From positions 1 through 64,000 of the forward strand of contig NZ_RKLR01000008.1 of the NCBI RefSeq assembly GCF_019599465.1: a stretch of DNA of 64,000 bases. Direction: 5' to 3'. Positions 26,128 through 33,921 of the stretch are shown piece after piece. Made by a program: the position numbers and the translations under genes. Within the stretch, counting starts at the first letter, position 1. Each line of letters opens with the position of its first letter. The notes under the pieces are model-generated. The model searched no databases and was not told the DNA's origin. It saw only the letters and a list, made by a program, of their open reading frames with translations. The stretch is from Haloarcula rubra. GTDB lineage: Archaea; Halobacteriota; Halobacteria; Halobacteriales; Haloarculaceae.

Positions 26128-26937
26128 ATGACGTTTAGAGTTACAATATCAATGCAGAAGGGCGGCGTTGGAAAGTCGACGACCAGTATCAATACCGCAG
26201 GGGCGCTGAATGCCAGAGGCCACGATGTTCTGGTCGTCGACGCCGACCCACAAGGGGGTGCAACACTCAAAATGGGGCTTCGAGAGGAGTACCGGTCTGG
26301 TGAGTTTGCGTTGTTTGACGTTCTCAGCGATATGGGCGACCTCACGTATGATGATTTAGACCAGTTAATTATCGACTCTGCAGAGTTCGATATCGTCCCA
26401 AGCCACCTGAAGAACTTCAACCTCGAAAAATACCTGTACTCCGAAGCTGGCGGCCACGAATCTTTGCGAAAGGCCGTAGATCGGCTGGACACAGATTACG
26501 ACTTCATCGTCATTGACAGTCCGCCAAACCTTGGCCCACTTTCTGACGGGGCACTAATAGCAGCTGAAAACGTCCTGTTCCCGAGTCATCCCAACACGAT
26601 TGCGCGAGACAGTCTGGAGATACTGTTCGAGGAGATAGATACAATCGAGGCGAAATTCGACCAGTACAGTATCACGACGCTTGGAGCCGTACTCAATGAA
26701 GTTCCGTCTCAAGGTAATGTCGCTCGTGAGGTCGAGGAGTGGTTTTTCGAGACTTTCGGTGAAGACCATGTCTTCGATGTTCCCGAACGCGATGTCGTAG
26801 AACACGCGATAGAATATCGGACATCGATATTCGAGTACGACCCTGAAGATGCCGGATATCCATGGGATGACGGTCCCCAGCAGGATGTGATCGCAGCGTA
26901 CGACCGTATCGCGGATCACCTGGAGCAATACCAATGA
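26128..26937 (+). CDS. parA: ParA-family partition ATPase
   Basis: A 269-residue ATPase that should drive segregation of this replicon. The deviant Walker A is K11-G-G-V-G-K-S-T near the N-terminus, with VVDADPQGGATLKMGL as Walker A' and DYDFIVIDSPPNLGPLSDGA as Walker B. There is no N-terminal DNA-binding extension, so it is the small (type Ib-like) form that relies on a partner for DNA binding. Its stop overlaps the start of the next gene (ATGA at 26934), and the upstream gap carries the iteron-like motifs. Intact. Confidence 0.9.
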   Translation: MTFRVTISMQKGGVGKSTTSINTAGALNARGHDVLVVDADPQGGATLKMGLREEYRSGEFALFDVLSDMGDLTYDDLDQLIIDSAEFDIVPSHLKNFNLEKYLYSEAGGHESLRKAVDRLDTDYDFIVIDSPPNLGPLSDGALIAAENVLFPSHPNTIARDSLEILFEEIDTIEAKFDQYSITTLGAVLNEVPSQGNVAREVEEWFFETFGEDHVFDVPERDVVEHAIEYRTSIFEYDPEDAGYPWDDGPQQDVIAAYDRIADHLEQYQ

Positions 26938-27368
26938 GCGACGATAACCCACTGATGGACCGGTTTGAGGAGCATAAACCTCAGAGCAGTGACGAGGATG
27001 AGGACTCCTCAACGGGCGACGAGACAGCGTCTTCGGATACTACGGATAACCTGGATAATATAGAAGAGGTACAATCAGATGAGACAGCCGAGACCTCGTC
27101 GAAAAACAGCGAATCGGACAGTGAGACCTCCGACGATTCTGACTCATCGGATACTGATACCAGACGATCGAGGCCACATACTGCGATTTACATTTCAGAG
27201 GATCTCGTGGAGAAAGTCGACGAGCGATACCGGAAAATCAATGGCCAGCTGATGATTGACGGCAAAGAAGAAATAGAGAAGCACAAACACTTCTTTGAAG
27301 GTCTGATCAAGGCTGGTCTTGATCATGATGATCTTGAGGAGATTGTTTTGAATCAGCGCGATCAATAG
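26934..27368 (+). CDS. Probable centromere-binding partner of ParA
   Basis: A 144-residue protein. The first 80 residues are acidic and Ser-rich (SDEDEDSSTGDETASS) and likely disordered. The last 60 form a compact domain beginning RPHTAIYISEDLVEKVDERY, a strand followed by helices as in ribbon-helix-helix folds, and ending HHFFEGLIKAGLDHDD-like text (HKHFFEGLIKAGLDHDDLEE). Overlap with parA and the small size fit a ParB-equivalent DNA-binding protein that recognises the GGATTAT motifs; this role is inferred. No ParB (HTH) fold is present. Confidence 0.7.
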   Translation: MSDDNPLMDRFEEHKPQSSDEDEDSSTGDETASSDTTDNLDNIEEVQSDETAETSSKNSESDSETSDDSDSSDTDTRRSRPHTAIYISEDLVEKVDERYRKINGQLMIDGKEEIEKHKHFFEGLIKAGLDHDDLEEIVLNQRDQ

Positions 27369-27763
27369 ATTTGAACATAGTTCGCTTGCTACCGACATCG
27401 CTTCTGGTGAATATCAGTTCCGAGAGGTTGACAGGTACTGATATATACCTCAGCCATCGATATACCACAGCGACAAGCATACTCATCAAGTCTGACCCGC
27501 AGAAAATGAGCAAATCATTTTCGAGCCTTTAGGAGGGTGCTTCGACGATAGCTGCACCATTGGAGGGTGTTTGACTATCGGTGCAGGTAGACGTGAGTGT
27601 GAAGTCGCCTTCTCATCAGAGTTGAGCTACAGCCAGTCTGGCGAGGACTCCCGATAGTGCGTATGTGTGGATATTATGAGGTTCTGGACCTGAACGGTCT
27701 ATTCTGTATTTATCATCGTATCACGTACTAGCTTGCGAAGAGAGACTTTCGTCACCGATTGAA
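27369..27763. other. Intergenic stretch with an imperfect direct repeat
   Basis: No gene is supported. At 27531-27587 two similar units follow each other: GGAGGGTGCTTCGACGATAG-CTGCA and GGAGGGTGTTTGACTATCGG-TGCA. The first repeats, in reverse, text found at 56205-56216 (GCACCCTCCTA). The remainder is A+T-rich with possible promoter sequence for the CoiA-like gene. Confidence 0.4.
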
Positions 27764-28909
27764 ATGCCCTATCTAGCAATGAATCCCGACGGAGATCGTG
27801 TCCTTCCGCTCGACGTCGGGGTAAATGACCACGTCCTGTGCCCACTGTGTGAGTGCAATCTGCGCGTTCGAAGCTCCCATTATAATCGTGGTAACTTTGT
27901 TGCAGAGCATTTCTTTCATCCTGCGGGGTCGATGTGTCCGGGAGAATCTACTGTTCAAGCCAAAATGAAGACCGTTGCGGCAATGAAGCTCAGGGAGATC
28001 TTTCCGTCGGCATCTGTTGCCCACGAAGAACCGATCCCAAAGATAGAGCATACTGCTGATGTCCTTGTTACCTTCGAAAGGCCCGTGTTTCCGTACGGGA
28101 ACGGCATTGCCGTCGAGTTCCGGCCAACGAATGATGATAAACAAGTAGACGCTATATCGAGTGAGGTTCTCCGGGCGGGCTACACAGTCTACTGGGCTTA
28201 TCAGGAAGATTTCGACGGCCATGATATGAGCTTTAGAGAAGACCAACTTCGGACTCCATGGCCTCACGCTATCCCAATTACTGAAGATATCGACGGCTAC
28301 TCTGAAGTTGTCCAACAGCTGCTCAAACCAGACTCCCCCGATGCGGTTGAGATTTCTGTCCCGTTCCCGGATGAATATCTCCGTGCCCATGCCCTCGAAG
28401 TGGTCCCCCCGCTTCGGGGCTACTATGACTCTGGCACATCACCAGACGGCTGGCAGAAAATTTCCTCTATATCGCTCCACGGAAAGGGAACGGAGCGAGC
28501 ATGGGTAAATGTGATTCAAGCTCCGTCTGATCACGTCTTCTTAGAGTTCTGGAAGAAAGACATGGACAAGAGAAATTCATCATATCTCATCTGCCATATC
28601 GGCGAAGAGTTACCAGATCTGTTTGAGCAGTTCATGGACAGCGCTCAAACCTGGTTCAAACGTGGGTATTCGAACGAGAATAGCGATCTGTGGGTATCAG
28701 GACCGTCGATAAGTTTCTGTGGAACATCTCTATGCGAGAGTTGGTTATCTCTCGCAAAGACTCCGAGAGGTCCGGTACGAATCATTATCGGCCGCAAAGA
28801 CCTGAAAGGGAACACTCGCACCTGGTCAGTCCCGTATCGAAAAGGCGATCTGAGCCGGCTAGCAGCGCTTCGTCACCCCGTCAAGCAAGTTTTCAGCGAG
28901 ACGGGCTGA
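27764..28909 (+). CDS. CoiA-like protein with zinc finger and nuclease-type domain
   Basis: A 381-residue protein. The N-terminus has VLCPLCECNLRVRSSHYNRG, then AEHFFHPAGSMCPGEST and QAKMKTVAAMKLRE, the arrangement of CoiA-like proteins: CxxC, HFxH, then C-x-G-E-S-x-x-H/Q-x-x-x-K. Next comes a short restriction-endonuclease-like core with HTADVLVTFE and GIAVEFRPTND (D...E-x-[QR]). CoiA family proteins take part in DNA uptake or processing in bacteria. The remaining 230 residues are not recognised. The role here may be DNA transfer or defence. The family assignment is from motif pattern only. Confidence 0.6.
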   Translation: MPYLAMNPDGDRVLPLDVGVNDHVLCPLCECNLRVRSSHYNRGNFVAEHFFHPAGSMCPGESTVQAKMKTVAAMKLREIFPSASVAHEEPIPKIEHTADVLVTFERPVFPYGNGIAVEFRPTNDDKQVDAISSEVLRAGYTVYWAYQEDFDGHDMSFREDQLRTPWPHAIPITEDIDGYSEVVQQLLKPDSPDAVEISVPFPDEYLRAHALEVVPPLRGYYDSGTSPDGWQKISSISLHGKGTERAWVNVIQAPSDHVFLEFWKKDMDKRNSSYLICHIGEELPDLFEQFMDSAQTWFKRGYSNENSDLWVSGPSISFCGTSLCESWLSLAKTPRGPVRIIIGRKDLKGNTRTWSVPYRKGDLSRLAALRHPVKQVFSETG

Positions 28910-28926
28910 ACTCTTCTCACGACTAT

Positions 28927-29271
28927 CTATAGCTCATTCCAGTCCGGTGCAAACTCTCGTCGTATCAAACGAGGTTCGTATTCCGTGTGGATCATCTCTA
29001 ATGGTTCCGTGTGGGCGGCCTTTGTTGGATACTGTTTCAATTTTCCATCTTGGGGGCTTCCGCCGGATGCCTCACTGAGTTCGTTTTTCCGGTCACGAAG
29101 CATTCTGAGTATCCCCTCCCGTCCTCCACTATTTCTCTCGTGAGAAATATAGTAGTCGAGACTCTCTGCCTCGGTAAACATTCGAATCGCTGCCCTGATG
29201 ACACGTAATCTTGTAGCAGCGAGAAGTTTCTCTGGAGGAAGCGTTTCTAGAACCGCCTTGTCGGTGGCCAT
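28927..29271 (-). CDS. 114-residue protein, function unknown
   Basis: A charged, helical protein (MATDKAVLETLPPEKLLAAT ... RVIRAAIRMFTEAESLDYYI). Its ATG overlaps the stop of the upstream gene (TAATG at 29269-29273), so the two form a translationally coupled pair. No motif or family is recognised. It is the last gene of the minus-strand array. Confidence 0.55.
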   Translation of the reverse strand: MATDKAVLETLPPEKLLAATRLRVIRAAIRMFTEAESLDYYISHERNSGGREGILRMLRDRKNELSEASGGSPQDGKLKQYPTKAAHTEPLEMIHTEYEPRLIRREFAPDWNEL

Positions 29272-29627
29272 TAGTAGTCAAAGGCTGCATTCGGGTCCTC
29301 AGACTGGGTCTGGCCGAGACGACCCCAGCTCTCCAGTAGTATACAAGCTTCGTCCACGATGCCCTTGATAGCAGAGTCTGTCGAACCCTCCGTAGACGGC
29401 TCTTTCAGATGGCACTTCAGTTCCAGTGCATCTTCGAGCCGAATCGACGGATGGTGGTCATACAGTGAACTGGTGACTTTTTGTTCCAGACCGTCACGCT
29501 CAACATCAGGACCGAGATCTTCTCTGACGATAGCGCGAAGGTGCTTTACACGGCGGATGTGCGCGATGCTTTCCTCTGAGAAAACGGGTGGTCGAGAAAC
29601 GGTTTGTGACGCTGTGATGGAGTCCAT
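29271..29627 (-). CDS. 118-residue protein, function unknown
   Basis: I use ATG 29627 (MDSITASQTVSRPPVFSEES) because the shared upstream element with TTTGTTTCCCCC lies at 29651-29663, inside the longer alternative frame that begins at 29735. The protein is acidic and helical (HIRRVKHLRAIVREDLGPDV, RLEDALELKCHLKE). It is coupled to the following 114-residue gene by stop-start overlap. No family is recognised. Confidence 0.55.
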   Translation of the reverse strand: MDSITASQTVSRPPVFSEESIAHIRRVKHLRAIVREDLGPDVERDGLEQKVTSSLYDHHPSIRLEDALELKCHLKEPSTEGSTDSAIKGIVDEACILLESWGRLGQTQSEDPNAAFDY

Positions 29628-29649
29628 TGAATTCAAGCCCTCGCCTCTA

Positions 29650-29670
29650 TTGGGGGAAACAAATTCGCCA
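29650..29670 (-). promoter_or_regulatory. Shared upstream element, copy 1
   Basis: Coding strand GCGAATTTGTTTCCCCCA, about 30 bases before ATG 29627. This is one of 14 copies of the element described in the findings. Confidence 0.5.
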
Positions 29671-29774
29671 GAGTGGAGTTCTTCTTCTACGCTACAATTC
29701 TCCTTGCAGAGTTGATGGCTGACAGGCTCGCCCACAGTCGGTGGTGATTGTGGGTTTTGCTATCTACGGACTGT

Positions 29775-30860
29775 CTACGGCGTAATCAAGCCCTCGTGGT
29801 ATTCGATGTATGCCCGCTCGGTTTCTGAGCGAAATGCCCGGATACTGCCGTCGGTATACTGGTGGACGATTGCATGTTCGAGTGGTGTCGTCTCATCGTC
29901 TTCGGGGTCAAGTCGATCCTCCCAATCATCCGGACCCTCGTAGTCACCCGCTTCAGAGATGTGCATTCCGTTTGCAAACACCTCATCGTCTGGCACCTGG
30001 ACAGCCTCACCTAAACGGTCAACCGGGGCCGTCCCCTCACGAGGCCAGACACCGCGTTCTTTCCAGAACAAGCGCATCTCACGAAGGCTCTTCTTCACTG
30101 TTTCCCTGATGGAGAGATGGTCGCTTCGTTGCCAGCCTTCCCGACTCCAATATTCACCGATATAGGCGACTTTGTGCGCACCGTTCCAATCCAGCCCGAC
30201 GATATCTGCAGGTGGATCGCCGAACAATGTTGGTGAGGTCAACTGTTGAATCACCTCCCACTGTTTGGTGGGGCTTGCTCCTAGCAGGTGTACACGCCGT
30301 CCACGCCAGTCCGAGTAGTCCGAGAAGTCTGAGGCCAGGATATCTGAGTATCCCATTGAGTAGCCTAATACAATCTCTGTGCCCGGTACATCGGCTGAAC
30401 CGATGATATCGATTGCCTCGTGGCATTTTGGGACTATAATGAGCGTTGAGTCTGGGTACTCTGTTTTCAGCTTACGGGCCTCCCCGACGAAGATATGTGC
30501 TTCATCGGCTGAACGTGCGTCTCCGACGACACCAATTTCGGGCTCGATCTCCCGAAATCGCGACAGATATCTCTGCAGGTCTGGATTCTTGAAGTCATTA
30601 TCCAACATCAGTATTGGGACGTCGACGTTACGGAGGGCAGTTGTCTGCAGGCTACAGTCTTCACGAATCCCGGTCACGAAGCCTGCCTCATATGCGTCTG
30701 TCGCGAATGGGTGCCGAGACAGAAATGCAACATAGGTTGCTTGTCGGGCTCGTGAGACTTTCTCGGCGACATCGGTGTGGTCATTGAGTCCCTCAGAGCG
30801 TCTTTCCGGTTGAACAGTCGGCCCTGACGCGACCTTCTTAGAATGAATGGAGTTTCCCAT
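29775..30860 (-). CDS. TIM-barrel protein of TGT/DpdA type (DUF6610-like)
   Basis: A 361-residue protein. The central part reads as strands and helices of a beta/alpha barrel: TYVAFLSRHPFATDAYEAGF, VPILMLDNDFKNPDLQRYLS, PEIGVVGDARSADEAHIFVG, STLIIVPKCHEAIDII, TEIVLGYSMG and GRRVHLLGASPTKQWEVIQQ. The order (Asp pair early, a VPK strand, then LGYS and VHLLGxSPxxQ) resembles tRNA-guanine transglycosylases and their DNA-acting relatives DpdA, which exchange guanine for 7-deazaguanine bases. The match to DUF6610 is from memory. Function is therefore a hypothesis: base exchange in DNA or RNA. No queuosine-precursor genes are nearby. ATG 30860 is used. Confidence 0.5.
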   Translation of the reverse strand: MGNSIHSKKVASGPTVQPERRSEGLNDHTDVAEKVSRARQATYVAFLSRHPFATDAYEAGFVTGIREDCSLQTTALRNVDVPILMLDNDFKNPDLQRYLSRFREIEPEIGVVGDARSADEAHIFVGEARKLKTEYPDSTLIIVPKCHEAIDIIGSADVPGTEIVLGYSMGYSDILASDFSDYSDWRGRRVHLLGASPTKQWEVIQQLTSPTLFGDPPADIVGLDWNGAHKVAYIGEYWSREGWQRSDHLSIRETVKKSLREMRLFWKERGVWPREGTAPVDRLGEAVQVPDDEVFANGMHISEAGDYEGPDDWEDRLDPEDDETTPLEHAIVHQYTDGSIRAFRSETERAYIEYHEGLITP

Positions 30861-31029
30861 GACGAAGGTGTAACCGGGTATTTGGCGGCGCACAGGCTCG
30901 TCGCTGACAAATTCAGCTGTCTCTCACGTTCCGAAGTTCTCCACATCGGGGTGCAGGACTCGCTCCGTTATGCTGAGATAGTCGAAATTGTGTACTCTGG
31001 TCACGCTATAATCCGCCAAAATCCAATTG

Positions 31030-31491
31030 CTACCGCTCTGCACCCGTCTCTAATGCCATCTGCAACTGGGTAATGGTGTTACGGACATCTTCTGTCCAAG
31101 GACCACCCTCGGGTGCACGTGATTCGAGATCCCCCAGCTCATCTCGGGCAATGCTCAGTGCGTCAGCAATAACCGTTCGAGCGACTGGCGCATGTGTCTC
31201 TGTATTATACACGCTCTCTTCGGTGTTCAGGAATCGCTTTTGCTTGTAAATGAGTCCCCCGTCTACCCAGTCGTTCCAAAGCTGTTCTAAGTCGACTGTC
31301 CCAGTTCCTCCTCCGGAATATTCCAACCGGACTGAGCCGCTCTGCTCATCCACGTCGGTAACTCCCAGCGTTTCCGTACCATCGGAAATATACACTGGCG
31401 AAGCCGGGGTAGCTTCGGCGAACGTCAATTCCGCAATCGCCTGTTCGTAATCCGGTTCGCCACTTTCTGTCCTTGGGAAGGATTCACTCAT
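31030..31491 (-). CDS. 153-residue acidic protein, function unknown
   Basis: The protein has a small beta-rich section (SPVYISDGTETLGVTDVDEQ, SGSVRLEYSGGGTGTVDLEQ) and a helical C-terminus (TVIADALSIARDELGDLESR). Composition is typically haloarchaeal, so the frame is believable. It lies 169 bases upstream of the TGT/DpdA-like gene on the same strand. No family is recognised. Confidence 0.6.
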   Translation of the reverse strand: MSESFPRTESGEPDYEQAIAELTFAEATPASPVYISDGTETLGVTDVDEQSGSVRLEYSGGGTGTVDLEQLWNDWVDGGLIYKQKRFLNTEESVYNTETHAPVARTVIADALSIARDELGDLESRAPEGGPWTEDVRNTITQLQMALETGAER

Positions 31492-31609
31492 TAGTATCTA
31501 TTTCCGACATCTATCTTGGTTAAGCCCGTTTCACACATCCTACGGCTTGATAGAAAGCTCTGAAAGCCGTCTTTAGCACTACTGGATCTATCACAGGTAG
31601 AAACTGGCC

Positions 31610-31858
31610 TTATTCTGCCCCGACTGCAGCGTCGTCAGTGGCCCCGTTTGCTGGGACAAGTTCTTCGTGTGCTCGAGCTTCCATGCACCTACAGCAAAAT
31701 ACCCCGTTGTCAGCGATGTCGTCACCCACAATATCCCCGTTTTTCCAAGTCTCTTCGGCGTATCCCCCGTTCTCCAGTTCGTACACTGCACCGAACTGAA
31801 CCTGTTCGACAATCCACGAGAATTTACCCTCCAGACACTCCGGACAGACGAGCATCAT
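31610..31858 (-). CDS. Small zinc-ribbon protein
   Basis: An 82-residue protein starting MMLVCPECLEGKFSWIVEQV, with C-x-x-C at residues 5-8 and a second pair in NGVFCCRCMEARAHEELVPA. Four cysteines in two knuckles make a zinc ribbon, perhaps for nucleic-acid or protein contact. Its ATG overlaps the stop of the upstream gene (ATGATGA at 31853-31859), so translation is coupled. The function is unknown. Confidence 0.65.
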   Translation of the reverse strand: MMLVCPECLEGKFSWIVEQVQFGAVYELENGGYAEETWKNGDIVGDDIADNGVFCCRCMEARAHEELVPANGATDDAAVGAE

Positions 31859-32145
31859 CGTACCTCGATTAGAGAGACGTCTCCGATACGATATGCATCG
31901 ACGAGACCGGCAGCATCCAGTACGGCCCGGGCTAGCGCGTTCCCTCTGGCGTAGGCAGCGCATTGGTTTGGCGCAACCACCGATAGAATCACCTCGATTG
32001 AGGCGAGGTCGAGTTCCCTAATCTGCAGTGCCATCGAGAACTCATCAGCTACCTCTCGGTCGGTATTTTCCAGAGTTATTTCGATTACGACATCGTAGAC
32101 TTGCTGTTCCCGGCCAGGTTTCCTATCTGTACTTCTCGAAGCCAT
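31855..32145 (-). CDS. 96-residue protein, function unknown
   Basis: A one-domain alpha/beta protein (QVYDVVIEITLENTDREVAD, SIEVILSVVAPNQCAAYARG, RAVLDAAGLVDAYRIGDVSL). It is coupled to the small zinc-ribbon gene that follows. No family is recognised. ATG 32145 is used; a GTG lies directly before it. Confidence 0.55.
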   Translation of the reverse strand: MASRSTDRKPGREQQVYDVVIEITLENTDREVADEFSMALQIRELDLASIEVILSVVAPNQCAAYARGNALARAVLDAAGLVDAYRIGDVSLIEVR

Positions 32146-32183
32146 CACCTCGTCGGGTGAGACAAACCTGCAGGAGATACAAG

Positions 32184-32597
32184 CTATTCCTCATCGGCAT
32201 TGAGTCTGGATTTCTGTCGAGGTTCAGTTTCGAACAGGCACCTAGCGTTGGCTTGGCCGCCACCCAACGTCCGCTGGTCAACCTCGGTGTTGACGAAGAG
32301 TGCTTCTTGTCTCCCCTCTGTGCCGTCCCCTCCGTTGCTCGCCCGGATAGCTGACAACGGTCGGTCATCGATGAACTCTTGGCCCCCTCCACTGTCGATT
32401 CGTGGGGTTCTGGCCTGTGTGTCGATATCCAGCCCGTGGTCAGACAGTGTGGTTTCGAAGGGTGTGTCATCGATTTCGAGCAGTTCAGTCTCGTCGATAC
32501 CGTCAGAGCTGGCCGTATCTTCCACAAATACACTCTGATGATGGACCGCAAACGATCGCTCTGTGCAGCTGCTTTTCTTAGTATTCTCTGTAACCAT
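32184..32597 (-). CDS. 137-residue acidic protein, function unknown
   Basis: The protein is mostly acidic and probably disordered (DGIDETELLEIDDTPFETTL) and ends EVDQRTLGGGQANARCLFET-like text followed by a short basic and acidic tail. Two other frames overlap this stretch, but only this one has haloarchaeal composition, and the shared upstream element lies about 70-90 bases before its ATG. No family is recognised. Confidence 0.5.
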   Translation of the reverse strand: MVTENTKKSSCTERSFAVHHQSVFVEDTASSDGIDETELLEIDDTPFETTLSDHGLDIDTQARTPRIDSGGGQEFIDDRPLSAIRASNGGDGTEGRQEALFVNTEVDQRTLGGGQANARCLFETEPRQKSRLNADEE

Positions 32598-32665
32598 GGT
32601 ATCCCCATCGGCGGAAAAGACTCCGTCAACGGCGCAACTGGATAGCCGTCACTGTCCCGCCAGTC

Positions 32666-32686
32666 CGCCCGCGGAAAATAAACCAG
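32666..32686 (-). promoter_or_regulatory. Shared upstream element, copy 2
   Basis: Coding strand TCTGGTTTATTTTCCGCGGG, about 70-85 bases before ATG 32597. This copy has a classic TATA-like TTTATTTT in place of TTTGT. Confidence 0.45.
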
Positions 32687-32746
32687 AGTCGTTTGCGGAG
32701 GGTGGGACCACCTACCGACTCAAACTCTATCTGATACTCCCAATTT

Positions 32747-33040
32747 CTAGAACGCGTCGTCAGGAATACTCAACCGGTCAAGTGCCCAGTCTTCGATTTC
32801 AGGTCGTGTCATCGGGTGGGGTAGCTCGTGATGTCCCACTGGCCGTGCCAGAAACGATCCATCATCGTCGTGTAGATCTTCTCGATAATAACCGAGCCAA
32901 TACCGCTCTAACCCTGTCACTCCTGGACCATCCATTATTGTTAGTATCCTGTAAGAATCGACTTCGACATCGGATTTAGGACTGAGAGTGGGATATCTTT
33001 GGGCGACATTCACGGTTTGCAATACGTCGAGATTCCGCAT
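32747..33040 (-). CDS. 97-residue protein, function unknown
   Basis: It starts at ATG 33040 (MRNLDVLQTVNVAQRYPTLS), and the body includes SYRILTIMDGPGVTGLERYW and RPEIEDWALDRLSIPDDAF. A longer frame reaching 33208 overlaps the end of the methylase-like gene and is arginine- and serine-rich, so the shorter form is preferred. It lies 64 bases after that gene on the same strand and may be cotranscribed. No family is recognised. Confidence 0.5.
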   Translation of the reverse strand: MRNLDVLQTVNVAQRYPTLSPKSDVEVDSYRILTIMDGPGVTGLERYWLGYYREDLHDDDGSFLARPVGHHELPHPMTRPEIEDWALDRLSIPDDAF

Positions 33041-33104
33041 ATAATAGAGGAGTTTACAACCGTTACAACCCGATCTATCGGCGATTTCAGTCTCTCCACA
33101 TCGG

Positions 33105-33899
33105 CTAGCCGAGTTCAAAGTCGACAAGAGATCCCTGTGAGGTTTCTTCAGCAGCGATTCTGTCTTCCTCTCCGAAGAATCGTGACACAACCCAATCCGT
33201 CTCTTCAACAGTCAATACGGATACTGGTCGTTCCCCCTTGAGCATCCGTCCTGTTCCAGCTGACCACACTTTCTGAGGCTTGAGTTTCAGAGCGTCACCG
33301 AGGAGAACATACCCAATGACATCGTTGAGTACGAAATTGATTACTGCCATCTTTGCACACAGCGAATCCTTTTCGTATCCAAGGAAGACAGCCGGAACCT
33401 CGGGGGCAACTACCCGTAACTGCCGAGCAGTGTCTACAATGAGTCGTCCACTCCCACACCCGGATATGTCACCGATGACTAGAGGGTCATCAAGTGTTGC
33501 CTCTCGTAGATCCCCGTCGTCTGGAATAGTCATCGCTGCCATCGCTCGGCTTACCGGTCCTGGTGTGAAGTACTGACCAAAGCGGTCACTAGTAAGGCCG
33601 TAGTGTTCGTACACCCCTCCCAAAATATCCTCTTTTGACTCTTCCAACCCGAGGACTAACCCCCCAAGAGCCTCAGCATGAAGATTGACTAGTCGGTCTA
33701 CAGCATCCTCGTCGAACCCGTTGCTCCTGTATCGGCTGAGTGTCTTCTGATAGCTTTCTTCATCACCGGTGAAGCTAGCGAGCGTTAGGTTGACCCAGTC
33801 GGAAAACACTCGAAACGGGGTGTCTCCGGTTTCTTGGTGAACCGAATCGAGAGGGTTGGTGACCCTCTTTCGGATATCGTCGTCCAGTAATGTAGTCAT
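33105..33899 (-). CDS. N6-DNA-methylase-like SAM-binding protein lacking the catalytic motif
   Basis: A 264-residue protein. GQYFTPGPVSRAMAAMT (109-123) is the helix before the fold in HsdM/N6 methylases. D144-I-S-G-C-G-S-G-R is motif I (usually D-P-A-C-G-S-G), followed by FLGYEKDSLCAKMAVINFVL and GYVLLGDALKL. After this point the (N/D)PP(Y/F) catalytic motif should come, but the sequence turns to QKVWSAGTGRMLKGERPVSV and no such motif occurs. It therefore probably binds SAM or DNA without methylating adenine. It sits between the SWIM protein and small unknowns in the array. ATG 33899 is used because upstream codons are atypical. Confidence 0.7.
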   Translation of the reverse strand: MTTLLDDDIRKRVTNPLDSVHQETGDTPFRVFSDWVNLTLASFTGDEESYQKTLSRYRSNGFDEDAVDRLVNLHAEALGGLVLGLEESKEDILGGVYEHYGLTSDRFGQYFTPGPVSRAMAAMTIPDDGDLREATLDDPLVIGDISGCGSGRLIVDTARQLRVVAPEVPAVFLGYEKDSLCAKMAVINFVLNDVIGYVLLGDALKLKPQKVWSAGTGRMLKGERPVSVLTVEETDWVVSRFFGEEDRIAAEETSQGSLVDFELG

Positions 33900-33917
33900 G
33901 GGAGTACAAACGAAAGG
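33900..33917 (-). promoter_or_regulatory. Shared upstream element, copy 3
   Basis: Coding strand TTTCGTTTGTACTCCC, directly before ATG 33899. It is too close for a TATA box of a leaderless transcript at this ATG, so this copy is either an operator or a sign that the true start lies downstream. Confidence 0.35.
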
Positions 33918-33921
33918 CGGC

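Noticed and set aside
32123-32629. A 168-codon minus frame overlapping 32184-32597
   Set aside because: Basic and Ser/Pro-rich; the alternative frame is acidic as expected for a halophile.
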